Both the position numbers and the translations under genes were made by a program. From Bacteroidales bacterium (GTDB taxonomy: Bacteria > Bacteroidota > Bacteroidia > Bacteroidales > UBA7960), in the NCBI GenBank assembly GCA_007131895.1, contig SLPR01000248.1, positions 1-8,722 on the forward strand: a stretch of DNA of 8,722 nucleotides. Direction: 5' to 3'. Position 1 is the first letter of the stretch. The number at the start of each line of letters is the position of its first letter. Below the pieces are notes generated by a model. It was not told where the DNA came from. It saw only the letters and a list, made by a program, of their open reading frames with translations, and did not search any database. Shown one piece after another: positions 1 through 6,542 of this stretch.

Positions 1-38
1 AATACTCTGAATTTTAAGACACCAATGCCTTGAACTTA

Positions 39-69
39 CTGGTCTGACGACTTTGAGTCGTCTGACCAG
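39..69. repeat. Palindromic REP-like element, copy 1
   Basis: The left arm (39-52, CTGGTCTGACGACT) pairs with the right arm (56-69, AGTCGTCTGACCAG) at 13 of 14 positions around a 3-base TTG loop. The only mismatch is T45 opposite T63. No T-run follows on either strand, so a simple intrinsic terminator is unlikely. A second element with the same architecture lies at 88-118. The pairing is seen directly. Classing it as a REP/BIME-like dispersed palindrome is inference, because copy number cannot be judged from one window. Confidence 0.8.
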
Positions 70-87
70 GAACTGACGGACATTCCC

Positions 88-118
88 CTCGTCCGACGAC
101 TTCGAGTCGTCCGACGAG
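88..118. repeat. Palindromic REP-like element, copy 2
   Basis: The left arm (88-101, CTCGTCCGACGACT) pairs with the right arm (105-118, AGTCGTCCGACGAG) at 13 of 14 positions around a TCG loop. The single mismatch, C94 opposite C112, is at the same stem position as in copy 1. The third stem pair is C-G here and G-C in copy 1, a compensatory change that keeps the stem. The copies are separated by 18 bases (70-87). The element lies 27 bases beyond the stop codon of the minus-strand acpH-like gene. On that strand the T-rich stretch comes before the hairpin, not after it, which argues against a canonical terminator. Confidence 0.8.
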
Positions 119-144
119 TAAAAAAACTTTCATAGAATAAAAAA

Positions 145-759
145 TCAGCTCGTTTTTCCCGGAAGGAATTTATCATTTTCGGCGGCAAGGTATCCCTTTA
201 CAAAGCCAACCAGTTCGGGAAAGAAATCGGTAAAATCCTGCTCCAGCTCTGTATAATGCAACTTGAGATCCGTTACCGCATTTTCCATTCCCGAGTCAAA
301 AGGCGTACGTCGGGATAGCCCCTCCATCTGGCGCTGGAAACTCTTCAGATCGGCATAATTTACCAGCCAGTTGGCTCCAATCATGATGGGCAGAATAAAC
401 TTAGCCCGCCTTGGCAACATGATATAATTCTTCAACAGCACATTATACGCACTCTGCACGAAAGATTCTATGGGTTCCTTGCTGTATTTTTCCCAGTTGC
501 GGGCCAGAAAATGGTCGTAAAACATATCCACCACAACCCCTGAATAGTGGCGGTAATTTCCACGAATGCGATCCTTACTTCGCGAAACAAACGGATGAGA
601 ATCGGTAAACTCGTCGATCTTTCGGTGCAACCTTATCCCCTTAACGACTTCAGGTTTATACTTTTCAATCTGCCTGCCCTTTACCATATCAGCAATAAAA
701 TTTCCCAGCATCAGGTTTTCGTCTTTTCCGGAAAGGTAGATGTGAGCAAGGAAATTCAT
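145..759 (-). CDS. acpH: Acyl carrier protein phosphodiesterase (AcpH/DUF479 family)
   Basis: The 204-residue product resembles AcpH (about 193 residues in E. coli), which hydrolyses the 4'-phosphopantetheine group from holo-ACP, a metal-dependent cytoplasmic reaction. Family marks are visible: an N-terminus beginning MNFLAH with LGNFIAD near residues 18-24, HRxID at 45-49 followed by TD at 52-53, and D78 with DHFL at 82-85 before an aromatic NW. These conserved Asp and His residues are the likely metal/catalytic set. The ATG at 757-759 is chosen because it gives the canonical MNFLAH start; the stop is TGA at 145-147. The gene is divergent from iorA across a repeat-rich intergenic region and is followed by the paired palindromes at 39-118. 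There is no membrane segment or signal peptide. The family assignment is good. The activity is inferred, since some DUF479 proteins have not been tested as ACP hydrolases. Confidence 0.85.
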   Translation of the reverse strand: MNFLAHIYLSGKDENLMLGNFIADMVKGRQIEKYKPEVVKGIRLHRKIDEFTDSHPFVSRSKDRIRGNYRHYSGVVVDMFYDHFLARNWEKYSKEPIESFVQSAYNVLLKNYIMLPRRAKFILPIMIGANWLVNYADLKSFQRQMEGLSRRTPFDSGMENAVTDLKLHYTELEQDFTDFFPELVGFVKGYLAAENDKFLPGKTS

Positions 760-807
760 AGTTGATCAAAAGGTTTAAAGACGAAGAATTGCAATACTTT
801 TCTAAAC

Positions 808-829
808 AATTAATGGCAAATTAATGGCA
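808..829. repeat. Perfect 11-bp tandem repeat, possible operator
   Basis: AATTAATGGCA occurs at 808-818 and again, with no gap, at 819-829. An inverted, slightly altered third copy follows: TGCCA at 837-841, then a one-base insertion, then ATTAA at 843-847. The 11-bp period is about one helical turn, so a protein bound to each copy would sit on the same DNA face. The repeat lies about 50-70 bases upstream of the acpH start. On the minus strand it includes TTAATTTG (817-824), one base off the Bacteroidota -7 consensus, so it may instead be part of the acpH promoter. The repeat is seen directly; the function is inferred. Confidence 0.6.
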
Positions 830-852
830 CATACAATGCCACATTAAATCAA

Positions 853-877
853 CTGCAATATACGGAAAATATTGCAG
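853..877. promoter_or_regulatory. Perfect 9-bp inverted repeat, candidate operator
   Basis: CTGCAATAT (853-861) and ATATTGCAG (869-877) are exact reverse complements separated by 7 bases (acggaaa). The 25-bp dyad is typical in size for a dimeric regulator site. It is not followed by a T-run on either strand, so it is not an intrinsic terminator. It sits about 95 bases upstream of acpH and about 205 bases upstream of the iorA ATG. Its GCAATA half also occurs at 791-796. No particular regulator can be named. Confidence 0.5.
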
Positions 878-985
878 AAGGATAAATTTTTAGTATGAAA
901 CCTGCAAATCTATAGAATATTTTACATATACAAGAAAAACCTCCCAATCCATTATTTAAACCCATTCTAAACAAGGCCTTTAGAA

Positions 986-1026
986 CCGATATTTCCTGCC
1001 ATATCGGAATAATTTTGTTAGTTTTG
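986..1026 (+). promoter_or_regulatory. Candidate iorAB promoter with overlapping dyad
   Basis: Two overlapping matches to the Bacteroidota -7 element TAnnTTTG are present: TAATTTTG at 1010-1017 and TAGTTTTG at 1019-1026. Just upstream is an exact dyad, CCGATAT (986-992) and ATATCGG (1001-1007), with an 8-base spacer. No good -33 TTTG is seen; for the downstream match only a CCTG (995-998) falls about 20 bases upstream. A transcript starting a few bases past 1026 would give an iorA leader of about 50 bases. The dyad lies between the expected -33 and -7 positions, where a bound protein would block RNA polymerase. Promoter and operator roles are inferred. Confidence 0.5.
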
Positions 1027-1080
1027 CACCTACAGAAAATACGCTATCAAAACATAATTAACTACTTAAATATCACCTTT

Positions 1081-2694
1081 ATGCAAAAACAACTTTTACT
1101 GGGAGATGAGGCCATTGCCCAGGCGGCTATCGATGCCGGCCTGAGTGGCATTTATGCCTATCCCGGCACCCCATCCACCGAAATCACCCAATATGTTATT
1201 TCCAGCAAAGAGGCCAAAGAGAAAAACATTGTGGCCACCTGGACTGCCAATGAAAAAACATCTGCCGAAGCAGCTCTGGGCATGAGCTATGCCGGCAAAA
1301 GAGCCATGGTCTGTATGAAGCACGTGGGATTGAACGTAGCCGCCGATGTATTCATCAACTCTTCCATTACCGGTGCCAACGGCGGTATTATTTTCGTGGT
1401 TGCTGACGACCCCTCCATGCACTCCTCACAAAACGAGCAGGACTCACGCTTTTACGGAAAGTTCGCCATGATACCCATCCTGGAACCCTGCGATCAGCAG
1501 GAAGCCTACGACATGGTACATTATGGTTTTGAACTTAGCGAAAAGTTTCGGATACCCGTAATGCTGCGCATTACCACCCGCCTGGCGCACTCAAGAGCCG
1601 GTGTGGCAAGAAAAACTTCCAGGGAACAAAACCTGGTGAAACTCCCCGAAAACCTTAAGCAGTTTATTTTGCTGCCCGCCATTGCCCGCAAACAATACAA
1701 AGACTTGCTCAACAACCAGCCCCATTTCGAAGCAGCGGCAGAAACCTCCGGCTTCAATACCTTTACCGATGGAAAAGACAAAAGCATGGGTATCATTGCC
1801 TGTGGTCTGGCTTACAACTACCTGCTGGAAAATTATTCTGATCGCAACATCCCTTACCCGGTAGTAAAAGTTTCACATTATCCCGCACCGGAAAAAATGA
1901 TTGAAAAGCTTTACGATGAGTGTGAAAGTGTAATGGTGCTCGAAGAGGGCTACCCCATTGTTGAAGAACTCCTGCGAGGGTTGCTCAACAAGGGAAAAAC
2001 CATCAGAGGACGTCTGGACGGCAGCATTCCGCGCGACGGAGAGCTTAATCCGGTAATTGTGGGCAGCGCACTTGGATTTGAAGCACCCCAATTGCAGGAA
2101 ATACCAGCACTGGTGGCCAATCGTCCACCTTCACTATGCAAAGGTTGTTCACATATCGACAGCTACAATGCCATTAATGAAGCACTGGAGAAATATGGAA
2201 AAGGACGTGTATTTGCCGACATCGGTTGCTATACCCTTGGCGCACTTGCACCTTATGATGCCATCAATACCTGTGTTGACATGGGAGCTTCCATAACTAT
2301 GGCCAAAGGGGCAGCAGATGCAGGACTCAGGCCTGCCGTAGCAGTAATTGGCGACAGCACTTTCACACATTCAGGAATTACCGGATTACTGGATGCGGTC
2401 AATGACAATTCCAGTATTACCGTTTTCATCCTTGACAATGCTACTACCGGTATGACAGGCGGGCAACCCTCTTCTGCCTTTGGTAAGATTGAAGATATCT
2501 GTCGTGGCATCGGTGTGAAAGAAGAACACATCAGGGTTTTGAAACCCCTTCCCAAAAAGCATGAAGAGAACCTGGCTGTCATCAAGGAAGAACTTGAGTA
2601 TGAAGGAGTCAGTGTTATCATTCCAAGACGTGAATGCATACAAACGCTCAACAAACGCATGCGCGACAAATTCAAGGAAAAAGCAAAAGCTTAG
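1081..2694 (+). CDS. iorA: Indolepyruvate ferredoxin oxidoreductase, alpha subunit
   Basis: The 537-residue product is the large, thiamine-diphosphate-binding subunit of an arylpyruvate:ferredoxin oxidoreductase. With IorB it converts indolepyruvate, phenylpyruvate or 4-hydroxyphenylpyruvate plus CoA to the aryl-acyl-CoA, CO2 and reduced ferredoxin. The N-terminal domain opens with LLLGDEAIAQAAIDAG and AYPGTPSTEI. The C-terminal ThDP domain carries LCKGCSH (C353, C356), DIGCYTLG (C383), C398, GDST (424-427) and DN (452-453). The CxxC plus C383 and possibly C398 may ligate a proximal [4Fe-4S] cluster. IorA of archaea and many bacteria continues with a C-terminal two-cluster ferredoxin domain; this protein stops soon after RREC and has no such cysteines. 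ATG 1081 is preferred because it gives the family N-terminus, whereas an in-frame TTG at 1015 lies inside the promoter matches. iorB follows after 58 bases. Confidence 0.9.
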   Translation: MQKQLLLGDEAIAQAAIDAGLSGIYAYPGTPSTEITQYVISSKEAKEKNIVATWTANEKTSAEAALGMSYAGKRAMVCMKHVGLNVAADVFINSSITGANGGIIFVVADDPSMHSSQNEQDSRFYGKFAMIPILEPCDQQEAYDMVHYGFELSEKFRIPVMLRITTRLAHSRAGVARKTSREQNLVKLPENLKQFILLPAIARKQYKDLLNNQPHFEAAAETSGFNTFTDGKDKSMGIIACGLAYNYLLENYSDRNIPYPVVKVSHYPAPEKMIEKLYDECESVMVLEEGYPIVEELLRGLLNKGKTIRGRLDGSIPRDGELNPVIVGSALGFEAPQLQEIPALVANRPPSLCKGCSHIDSYNAINEALEKYGKGRVFADIGCYTLGALAPYDAINTCVDMGASITMAKGAADAGLRPAVAVIGDSTFTHSGITGLLDAVNDNSSITVFILDNATTGMTGGQPSSAFGKIEDICRGIGVKEEHIRVLKPLPKKHEENLAVIKEELEYEGVSVIIPRRECIQTLNKRMRDKFKEKAKA

Positions 2695-2752
2695 TCTTGT
2701 CATCCCATTGAGTTAAAATCATACATTTATCAGAACGCAAAAAGAAATCAGA

Positions 2753-3337
2753 ATGAAGAAAGATATAATTTTAGCCGGTGTGGGCGGACAAGGGATTTTA
2801 TCCATTGCAGCCATCATCGGTTATGCAGCAGTAGAAACCGGCCTCTACCTGAAACAAGCTGAAGTGCACGGAATGAGCCAGCGTGGTGGTGACGTACAAA
2901 GCAACCTGCGCTTGTCGGACAAACCCATTGCTTCCGACCTTATCCCACATGGGAAAGCCGACATGATACTTTCTGTGGAACCCATGGAGTGTCTCAGGTA
3001 TCTGCCCTTCCTCAGCAAAGATGGCTGGGTGGTAACCAACACCAAACCTTTCATTAACATTCCCAACTATCCTGATGAAAAACAGCTGATGGAAGAAATT
3101 GATAAACTACCCAGACACATTGCGCTGGATGCTGAATCCATTGCTACTGAGCTTGGAACTGTAAAGGCTGCCAACATGGTAATGCTGGGAGCGGCTTCAC
3201 CGTTTCTGGGGCTTGAGTACGAAAAACTCAGGGATGCCATCAGTTTTTTCTTTGGAAGAAAAGGGGAAGAACTGGTGAAGCTCAACCATAACGCACTGGA
3301 GGCAGGCAGGCAATTTGCTGAAAAAAACATGAACTGA
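2753..3337 (+). CDS. iorB: Indolepyruvate ferredoxin oxidoreductase, beta subunit
   Basis: The 194-residue product is the small subunit of IorAB and corresponds to the gamma domain of pyruvate:ferredoxin oxidoreductase, the part thought to bind CoA. The glycine-rich start GVGGQG (residues 9-14) and the motif AEVHGMSQRGG (36-46) are diagnostic of the family. The length is the usual 190-200 residues and the frame is intact. ATG 2753 gives the canonical MKKDIILAGVGGQG start, with a purine-rich AAAGAAA upstream that could be a weak ribosome binding site. The 58-base gap after iorA holds no terminator and the next intrinsic terminator comes after iorB, so the two are probably co-transcribed. No ferredoxin, regulator or phenylacetate-CoA ligase gene is adjacent in the window. 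Substrate preference cannot be set from sequence alone. Confidence 0.92.
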   Translation: MKKDIILAGVGGQGILSIAAIIGYAAVETGLYLKQAEVHGMSQRGGDVQSNLRLSDKPIASDLIPHGKADMILSVEPMECLRYLPFLSKDGWVVTNTKPFINIPNYPDEKQLMEEIDKLPRHIALDAESIATELGTVKAANMVMLGAASPFLGLEYEKLRDAISFFFGRKGEELVKLNHNALEAGRQFAEKNMN

Positions 3338-3368
3338 GGTAAAAGAGTCCTATCAATATGATGATAAA

Positions 3369-3414
3369 AAAACCGGTGCAATCATTTTTTCAACTGATGT
3401 GCCGGTTTTGTTTT
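3369..3414 (+). terminator. Intrinsic terminator after iorAB
   Basis: AAAACCGGTGCA (3369-3380) can pair with TGTGCCGGTTTT (3398-3409) over 12 positions, ten Watson-Crick and two G-U wobbles, around a 17-base loop. The T-rich tract TTTTGTTTT (3406-3414) follows. It begins 31 bases past the iorB stop codon and is correctly placed to end the iorAB transcript before gcvP. Confidence 0.8.
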
Positions 3415-3428
3415 GCTTCCAATCGTTA

Positions 3429-3510
3429 AACAGCTCATTTTCTTAACCTTTTTATGCATTTTCAACTTTGTTATGTTATAAACAAATAAAAGTCTGAGCT
3501 GTTATCTCAG
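3429..3510 (+). promoter_or_regulatory. Putative gcvP promoter region with flanking inverted repeats
   Basis: CAACTTTG at 3463-3470 is one base off the Bacteroidota -7 element, with TTTT at 3438-3441 spaced 21 bases upstream as a weak -33. This candidate is bracketed by an exact 9-bp inverted repeat, AACAGCTCA (3429-3437) and TGAGCTGTT (3495-3503), 57 bases apart. The right arm also overlaps a small dyad, CTGAG (3494-3498) and CTCAG (3506-3510), with a 7-base loop. A start near 3475 would give a leader of about 105 bases. The repeats are seen; regulation is inferred. The conserved cores of a glycine riboswitch were not recognised here. Confidence 0.35.
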
Positions 3511-3579
3511 TACAAATTTCAACCCCAGATATAAACACAGTATTTTCTCTTAAATCCATTCAACAAACAGTATTAAAAC

Positions 3580-6468
3580 GTGATAACTAACAATTTCATT
3601 TCAAGACATAATGGCCCTCGTGCCGAAGACATTGAAAAAATGATTAAAAAAATCGGGGTCTCTTCAGTAGACAACCTGATTGATGAAACCGTTCCCAAAG
3701 CCATTCGCCTGAAAGAAAGCCTGAAGCTTCCCAAAGGATTGAATGAGTACGAATACCTTAACCACCTCAAATCCCTGGGCAGCAAAAACAAGATTTACAA
3801 GACTTATATTGGCATGGGGTATTACAACACCATCACCCCGGGAGTAATTCAGCGCAATATTCTTGAAAACCCAGGCTGGTATACTGCCTACACACCTTAC
3901 CAGGCCGAAATATCCCAGGGCCGCCTGGAAGCACTTCTGAATTACCAGACTGTCATCAGTGACCTTACCGGAATGGAGATTGCCAACGCATCATTGCTGG
4001 ACGAAGCCACCGCTGCTGCAGAAGCCATGATCATGCTGTTCAATACACGCTCGCGCGATGCTCAGAAAAAGGGTATCAACAAGTTTTTTGTTTGTGAAAG
4101 AACCTTCCCTCAGACCATCGATGTGCTGAAAAACCGTGCTGAACCGCTTGGAATTGAACTGGTAATCGAAGACTGTGACCTGGAAAATATCGATGACAGT
4201 TTCTTTGGTGCATTGCTGCAATACCCTGATGAGAGAGGTAGTGTAAACAACTACAAGCCTTTCGTAGAAAAAATAAAAGACAACCAGATGAAGCTGGTGG
4301 TTGCAACCGACCTGCTCAGCCTGACCCTTTTGACTCCTCCCGGAGATTGGGGTGCCGATGTGGTAGTGGGTTCTGCCCAGCGTTTTGGTGTTCCCATGGG
4401 ATATGGTGGTCCGCATGCCGGATTCTTTGCTACTACCGATGAGTTTAAACGCCAGATTCCCGGAAGGATTATTGGTGTATCGGTTGACCGCCTGGGCAAC
4501 AAAGCCCTGCGCATGGCATTGCAAACCCGCGAGCAGCACATCAAGCGCGAAAAAGCCACCTCCAATATCTGCACTGCACAGGCACTGCTTGCAGTTATGG
4601 CAGGCATGTATGCTGTTTACCATGGCCCAAAAGGCTTGAAGAAGATTGCACGTCACATCAACATCCTTACAGGAGTGCTGGCACAGGAAGTAGAAAAGTA
4701 CGGATACAAGCAGGTGAACAAATATTATTTTGACACCCTGCAATTTGAACTTCCGGAAAATGTGTATGCTGATACCATCAAGCAAATGGCAGAAGCCAGA
4801 AATATGAACTTCCGCACCATTGATGAAAAAATTATCGGCATCAGCCTGGATGAAACGACAGCGCTGGCCGACATCAACGTGATGCTGGAAATCTTTGCCG
4901 TTGCCAACCACAAAGAATACAAAAAGTTCGTTTGCGATCCGGTGGAATGTGAAAAGATTACCACCGTATCGAAGGAACTCAGCCGCAAATCAGAATTCCT
5001 GCAGCAAACCGTTTTCAACTCCTATCATTCGGAAACGGAAATGATGCGTTACATGAAGAAGCTTGAAAACAGAGATCTGGCACTGAACCGTACCATGATA
5101 CCCCTGGGAAGCTGCACCATGAAACTCAATGCAGCAGCAGAACTGTTCCATCTGAGCTGGCCCGAATTTGCCAACATCCACCCCTTCGTTCCGGCAGATC
5201 AGGCAGAAGGGTATCTGGAGCTTATCAGGGATCTGGAAAAAGATCTTTGCGAAATCACAGGTTTTGCCGCCATGACTTTCATGCCCAACTCAGGTGCTTC
5301 AGGCGAATATTCCGGTCTGGCAGTTATCCAGGCTTACCACCGCAGCCGTGGCGAAGAACATCGCGATGTCACCCTTATCCCCTCTTCAGCTCACGGTACC
5401 AACCCCGCAAGTGCCGTAATGGCAGGAACAAAGGTTGTGGTAGTAAAATGCGACGAACGTGGCAATATCGACATCGACGACCTGAAAGCCAAGGCAGATA
5501 AGCACAAAGACAACCTGGCAGCCATCATGGTTACCTATCCTTCTACCCACGGGGTATTTGAAGAAAACATCCTGGAGGTTACCCAAATTGTACATGACCA
5601 TGGCGGACAGGTTTACATGGATGGCGCCAATATGAACGCGCAGGTAGGCCTGACCAATCCGGCCATTTGTGGTGCCGATGTTTGCCACCTCAACCTGCAC
5701 AAAACCTTTGCTATCCCGCACGGTGGTGGTGGCCCGGGAGTAGGCCCCATTGGAGTAGCCGAGCACCTGGTGAAGTTCCTTCCCTCGCACGTGATGATCA
5801 AAACCGGTGGCGAACAGGGTATCCATGCCGTATCGGCAGCTCCATTCGGAAGCGCTTTCATTCTGCCCATTACCTATGGATACATTAAGCTCTTGGGTGG
5901 CGACGGAGTAACCGAAGCCACAAAAATTGCCATTCTCAATGCCAATTATATCAAGGTTTCCCTGGAAAAGGATTACAAAGTGCTCTATACCGGTGAAAAA
6001 GGCTGGTCGGCACACGAACTGATCCTTGACTGTGCACCCTTTAAGAAAGCGGTGGGTATCGATGCTATCGACATTGCCAAAAGGCTTATGGACTATGGCT
6101 TCCATGCTCCTACCGTAGCATTTCCGGTGGTGGGCACGCTGATGGTGGAACCCACCGAAAGTGAGCCTTTGTCAGAGCTTGATCGTTTTATCGACACCAT
6201 GCTGGCTATCCGTGAAGAGATTCGCGAAATCGAAGAGGAGAAAGCCGACAAGGACAACAACCTTATCAAAAACGCGCCACATACGGCAAAGATGGTTATT
6301 AACAGCGACTGGAATATGCCCTACAGCCGCGAAAGAGCAGCTTTCCCCATGCCGTGGTCGGAAGAGATCAAATACTTTACTCCTGTAACCCGCATTGATG
6401 ATGCTTATGGCGATCGCAACCTGGTTTGCACCTGTGAGCCTATTGAATCGTATGCACAGCAGGATTAA
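3580..6468 (+). CDS. gcvP: Glycine dehydrogenase (decarboxylating), glycine cleavage P protein
   Basis: The 962-residue product is a full-length single-chain P protein (957 residues in E. coli), the PLP enzyme that decarboxylates glycine and passes the aminomethyl group to lipoyl-GcvH. The N-terminal half has RHNGP near residue 10, TPYQAEISQGR from residue 105 and a VGSAQRFGVPMGYGGPHAGFF segment. The C-terminal catalytic half has PLGSCTMKLNAA, AHGTNPASA and LNLHKTFAIPHGGGGPG, where K708 is the expected PLP Schiff-base lysine, and it ends near the family-typical ERAAFPMPW. The start is GTG at 3580: an in-frame TAA at 3574-3576 rules out anything upstream, and the next ATG would remove conserved RHNGP. 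No Shine-Dalgarno is visible. gcvT, gcvH and lpd are absent here; dispersed gcv genes are common. It has its own terminator and is convergent with hppA. Confidence 0.97.
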   Translation: MITNNFISRHNGPRAEDIEKMIKKIGVSSVDNLIDETVPKAIRLKESLKLPKGLNEYEYLNHLKSLGSKNKIYKTYIGMGYYNTITPGVIQRNILENPGWYTAYTPYQAEISQGRLEALLNYQTVISDLTGMEIANASLLDEATAAAEAMIMLFNTRSRDAQKKGINKFFVCERTFPQTIDVLKNRAEPLGIELVIEDCDLENIDDSFFGALLQYPDERGSVNNYKPFVEKIKDNQMKLVVATDLLSLTLLTPPGDWGADVVVGSAQRFGVPMGYGGPHAGFFATTDEFKRQIPGRIIGVSVDRLGNKALRMALQTREQHIKREKATSNICTAQALLAVMAGMYAVYHGPKGLKKIARHINILTGVLAQEVEKYGYKQVNKYYFDTLQFELPENVYADTIKQMAEARNMNFRTIDEKIIGISLDETTALADINVMLEIFAVANHKEYKKFVCDPVECEKITTVSKELSRKSEFLQQTVFNSYHSETEMMRYMKKLENRDLALNRTMIPLGSCTMKLNAAAELFHLSWPEFANIHPFVPADQAEGYLELIRDLEKDLCEITGFAAMTFMPNSGASGEYSGLAVIQAYHRSRGEEHRDVTLIPSSAHGTNPASAVMAGTKVVVVKCDERGNIDIDDLKAKADKHKDNLAAIMVTYPSTHGVFEENILEVTQIVHDHGGQVYMDGANMNAQVGLTNPAICGADVCHLNLHKTFAIPHGGGGPGVGPIGVAEHLVKFLPSHVMIKTGGEQGIHAVSAAPFGSAFILPITYGYIKLLGGDGVTEATKIAILNANYIKVSLEKDYKVLYTGEKGWSAHELILDCAPFKKAVGIDAIDIAKRLMDYGFHAPTVAFPVVGTLMVEPTESEPLSELDRFIDTMLAIREEIREIEEEKADKDNNLIKNAPHTAKMVINSDWNMPYSRERAAFPMPWSEEIKYFTPVTRIDDAYGDRNLVCTCEPIESYAQQD

Positions 6469-6486
6469 TATTGACTGGATGTCAAG

Positions 6487-6524
6487 AAAAAAGCCGTTTC
6501 ATGAATTTGAAACGGCTTTTTTTT
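6487..6524. terminator. Bidirectional terminator between gcvP and hppA
   Basis: AAAAAAGCCGTTTC (6487-6500) pairs perfectly with GAAACGGCTTTTTT (6509-6522), a 14-bp stem around an 8-base loop. T-runs are present on both strands: T6517-6524 on the plus strand and the complement of A6487-6492 on the minus strand. It lies 18 bases past the gcvP stop and about 20 bases past the hppA stop, so it can end both convergent transcripts. Confidence 0.93.
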
Positions 6525-6542
6525 ATTGACTTTTTTCTCACC

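Larger units (their letters stand above)
760..1080. other. Divergent intergenic region between acpH and iorA
   Basis: This AT-rich stretch of about 320 bases has no convincing coding frame. It holds several ordered signals: an 11-bp perfect tandem repeat (808-829), a 9-bp perfect inverted repeat (853-877), a 7-bp dyad (986-1007) and two overlapping -7 promoter matches (1010-1026) facing iorA. A GCAATA half-site at 791-796 recurs in the inverted repeat at 855-860. Both acpH and iorA must be transcribed out of this region unless acpH is read from an unseen promoter elsewhere. No tRNA or riboswitch could be recognised. Confidence 0.7.

Noticed and set aside
39..118. Two-repeat CRISPR-like array or intrinsic terminator
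   Set aside because: There are only two units, each is a near-complete palindrome, and there is one 18-base gap with no cas genes. No T-run follows either hairpin on either strand.
547..765. Plus-strand 72-codon open frame
   Set aside because: It overlaps the conserved N-terminal half of the acpH-like gene on the other strand and has no family features.
2695..2752. Frameshifted remnant of an IorA ferredoxin domain
   Set aside because: The gap is only 58 bases, with no CxxC-type coding pattern in any frame, so the short IorA appears to be native.
3338..3579. Glycine riboswitch upstream of gcvP
   Set aside because: The context is right, but neither the conserved glycine-aptamer core nor a tandem aptamer layout could be recognised. 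The clear hairpin at 3369-3409 is the iorAB terminator.
3991..4911. Minus-strand open frame of 306 codons inside gcvP
   Set aside because: It is antisense to strongly conserved gcvP sequence and shows no recognisable domain or promoter, so it is a shadow frame.
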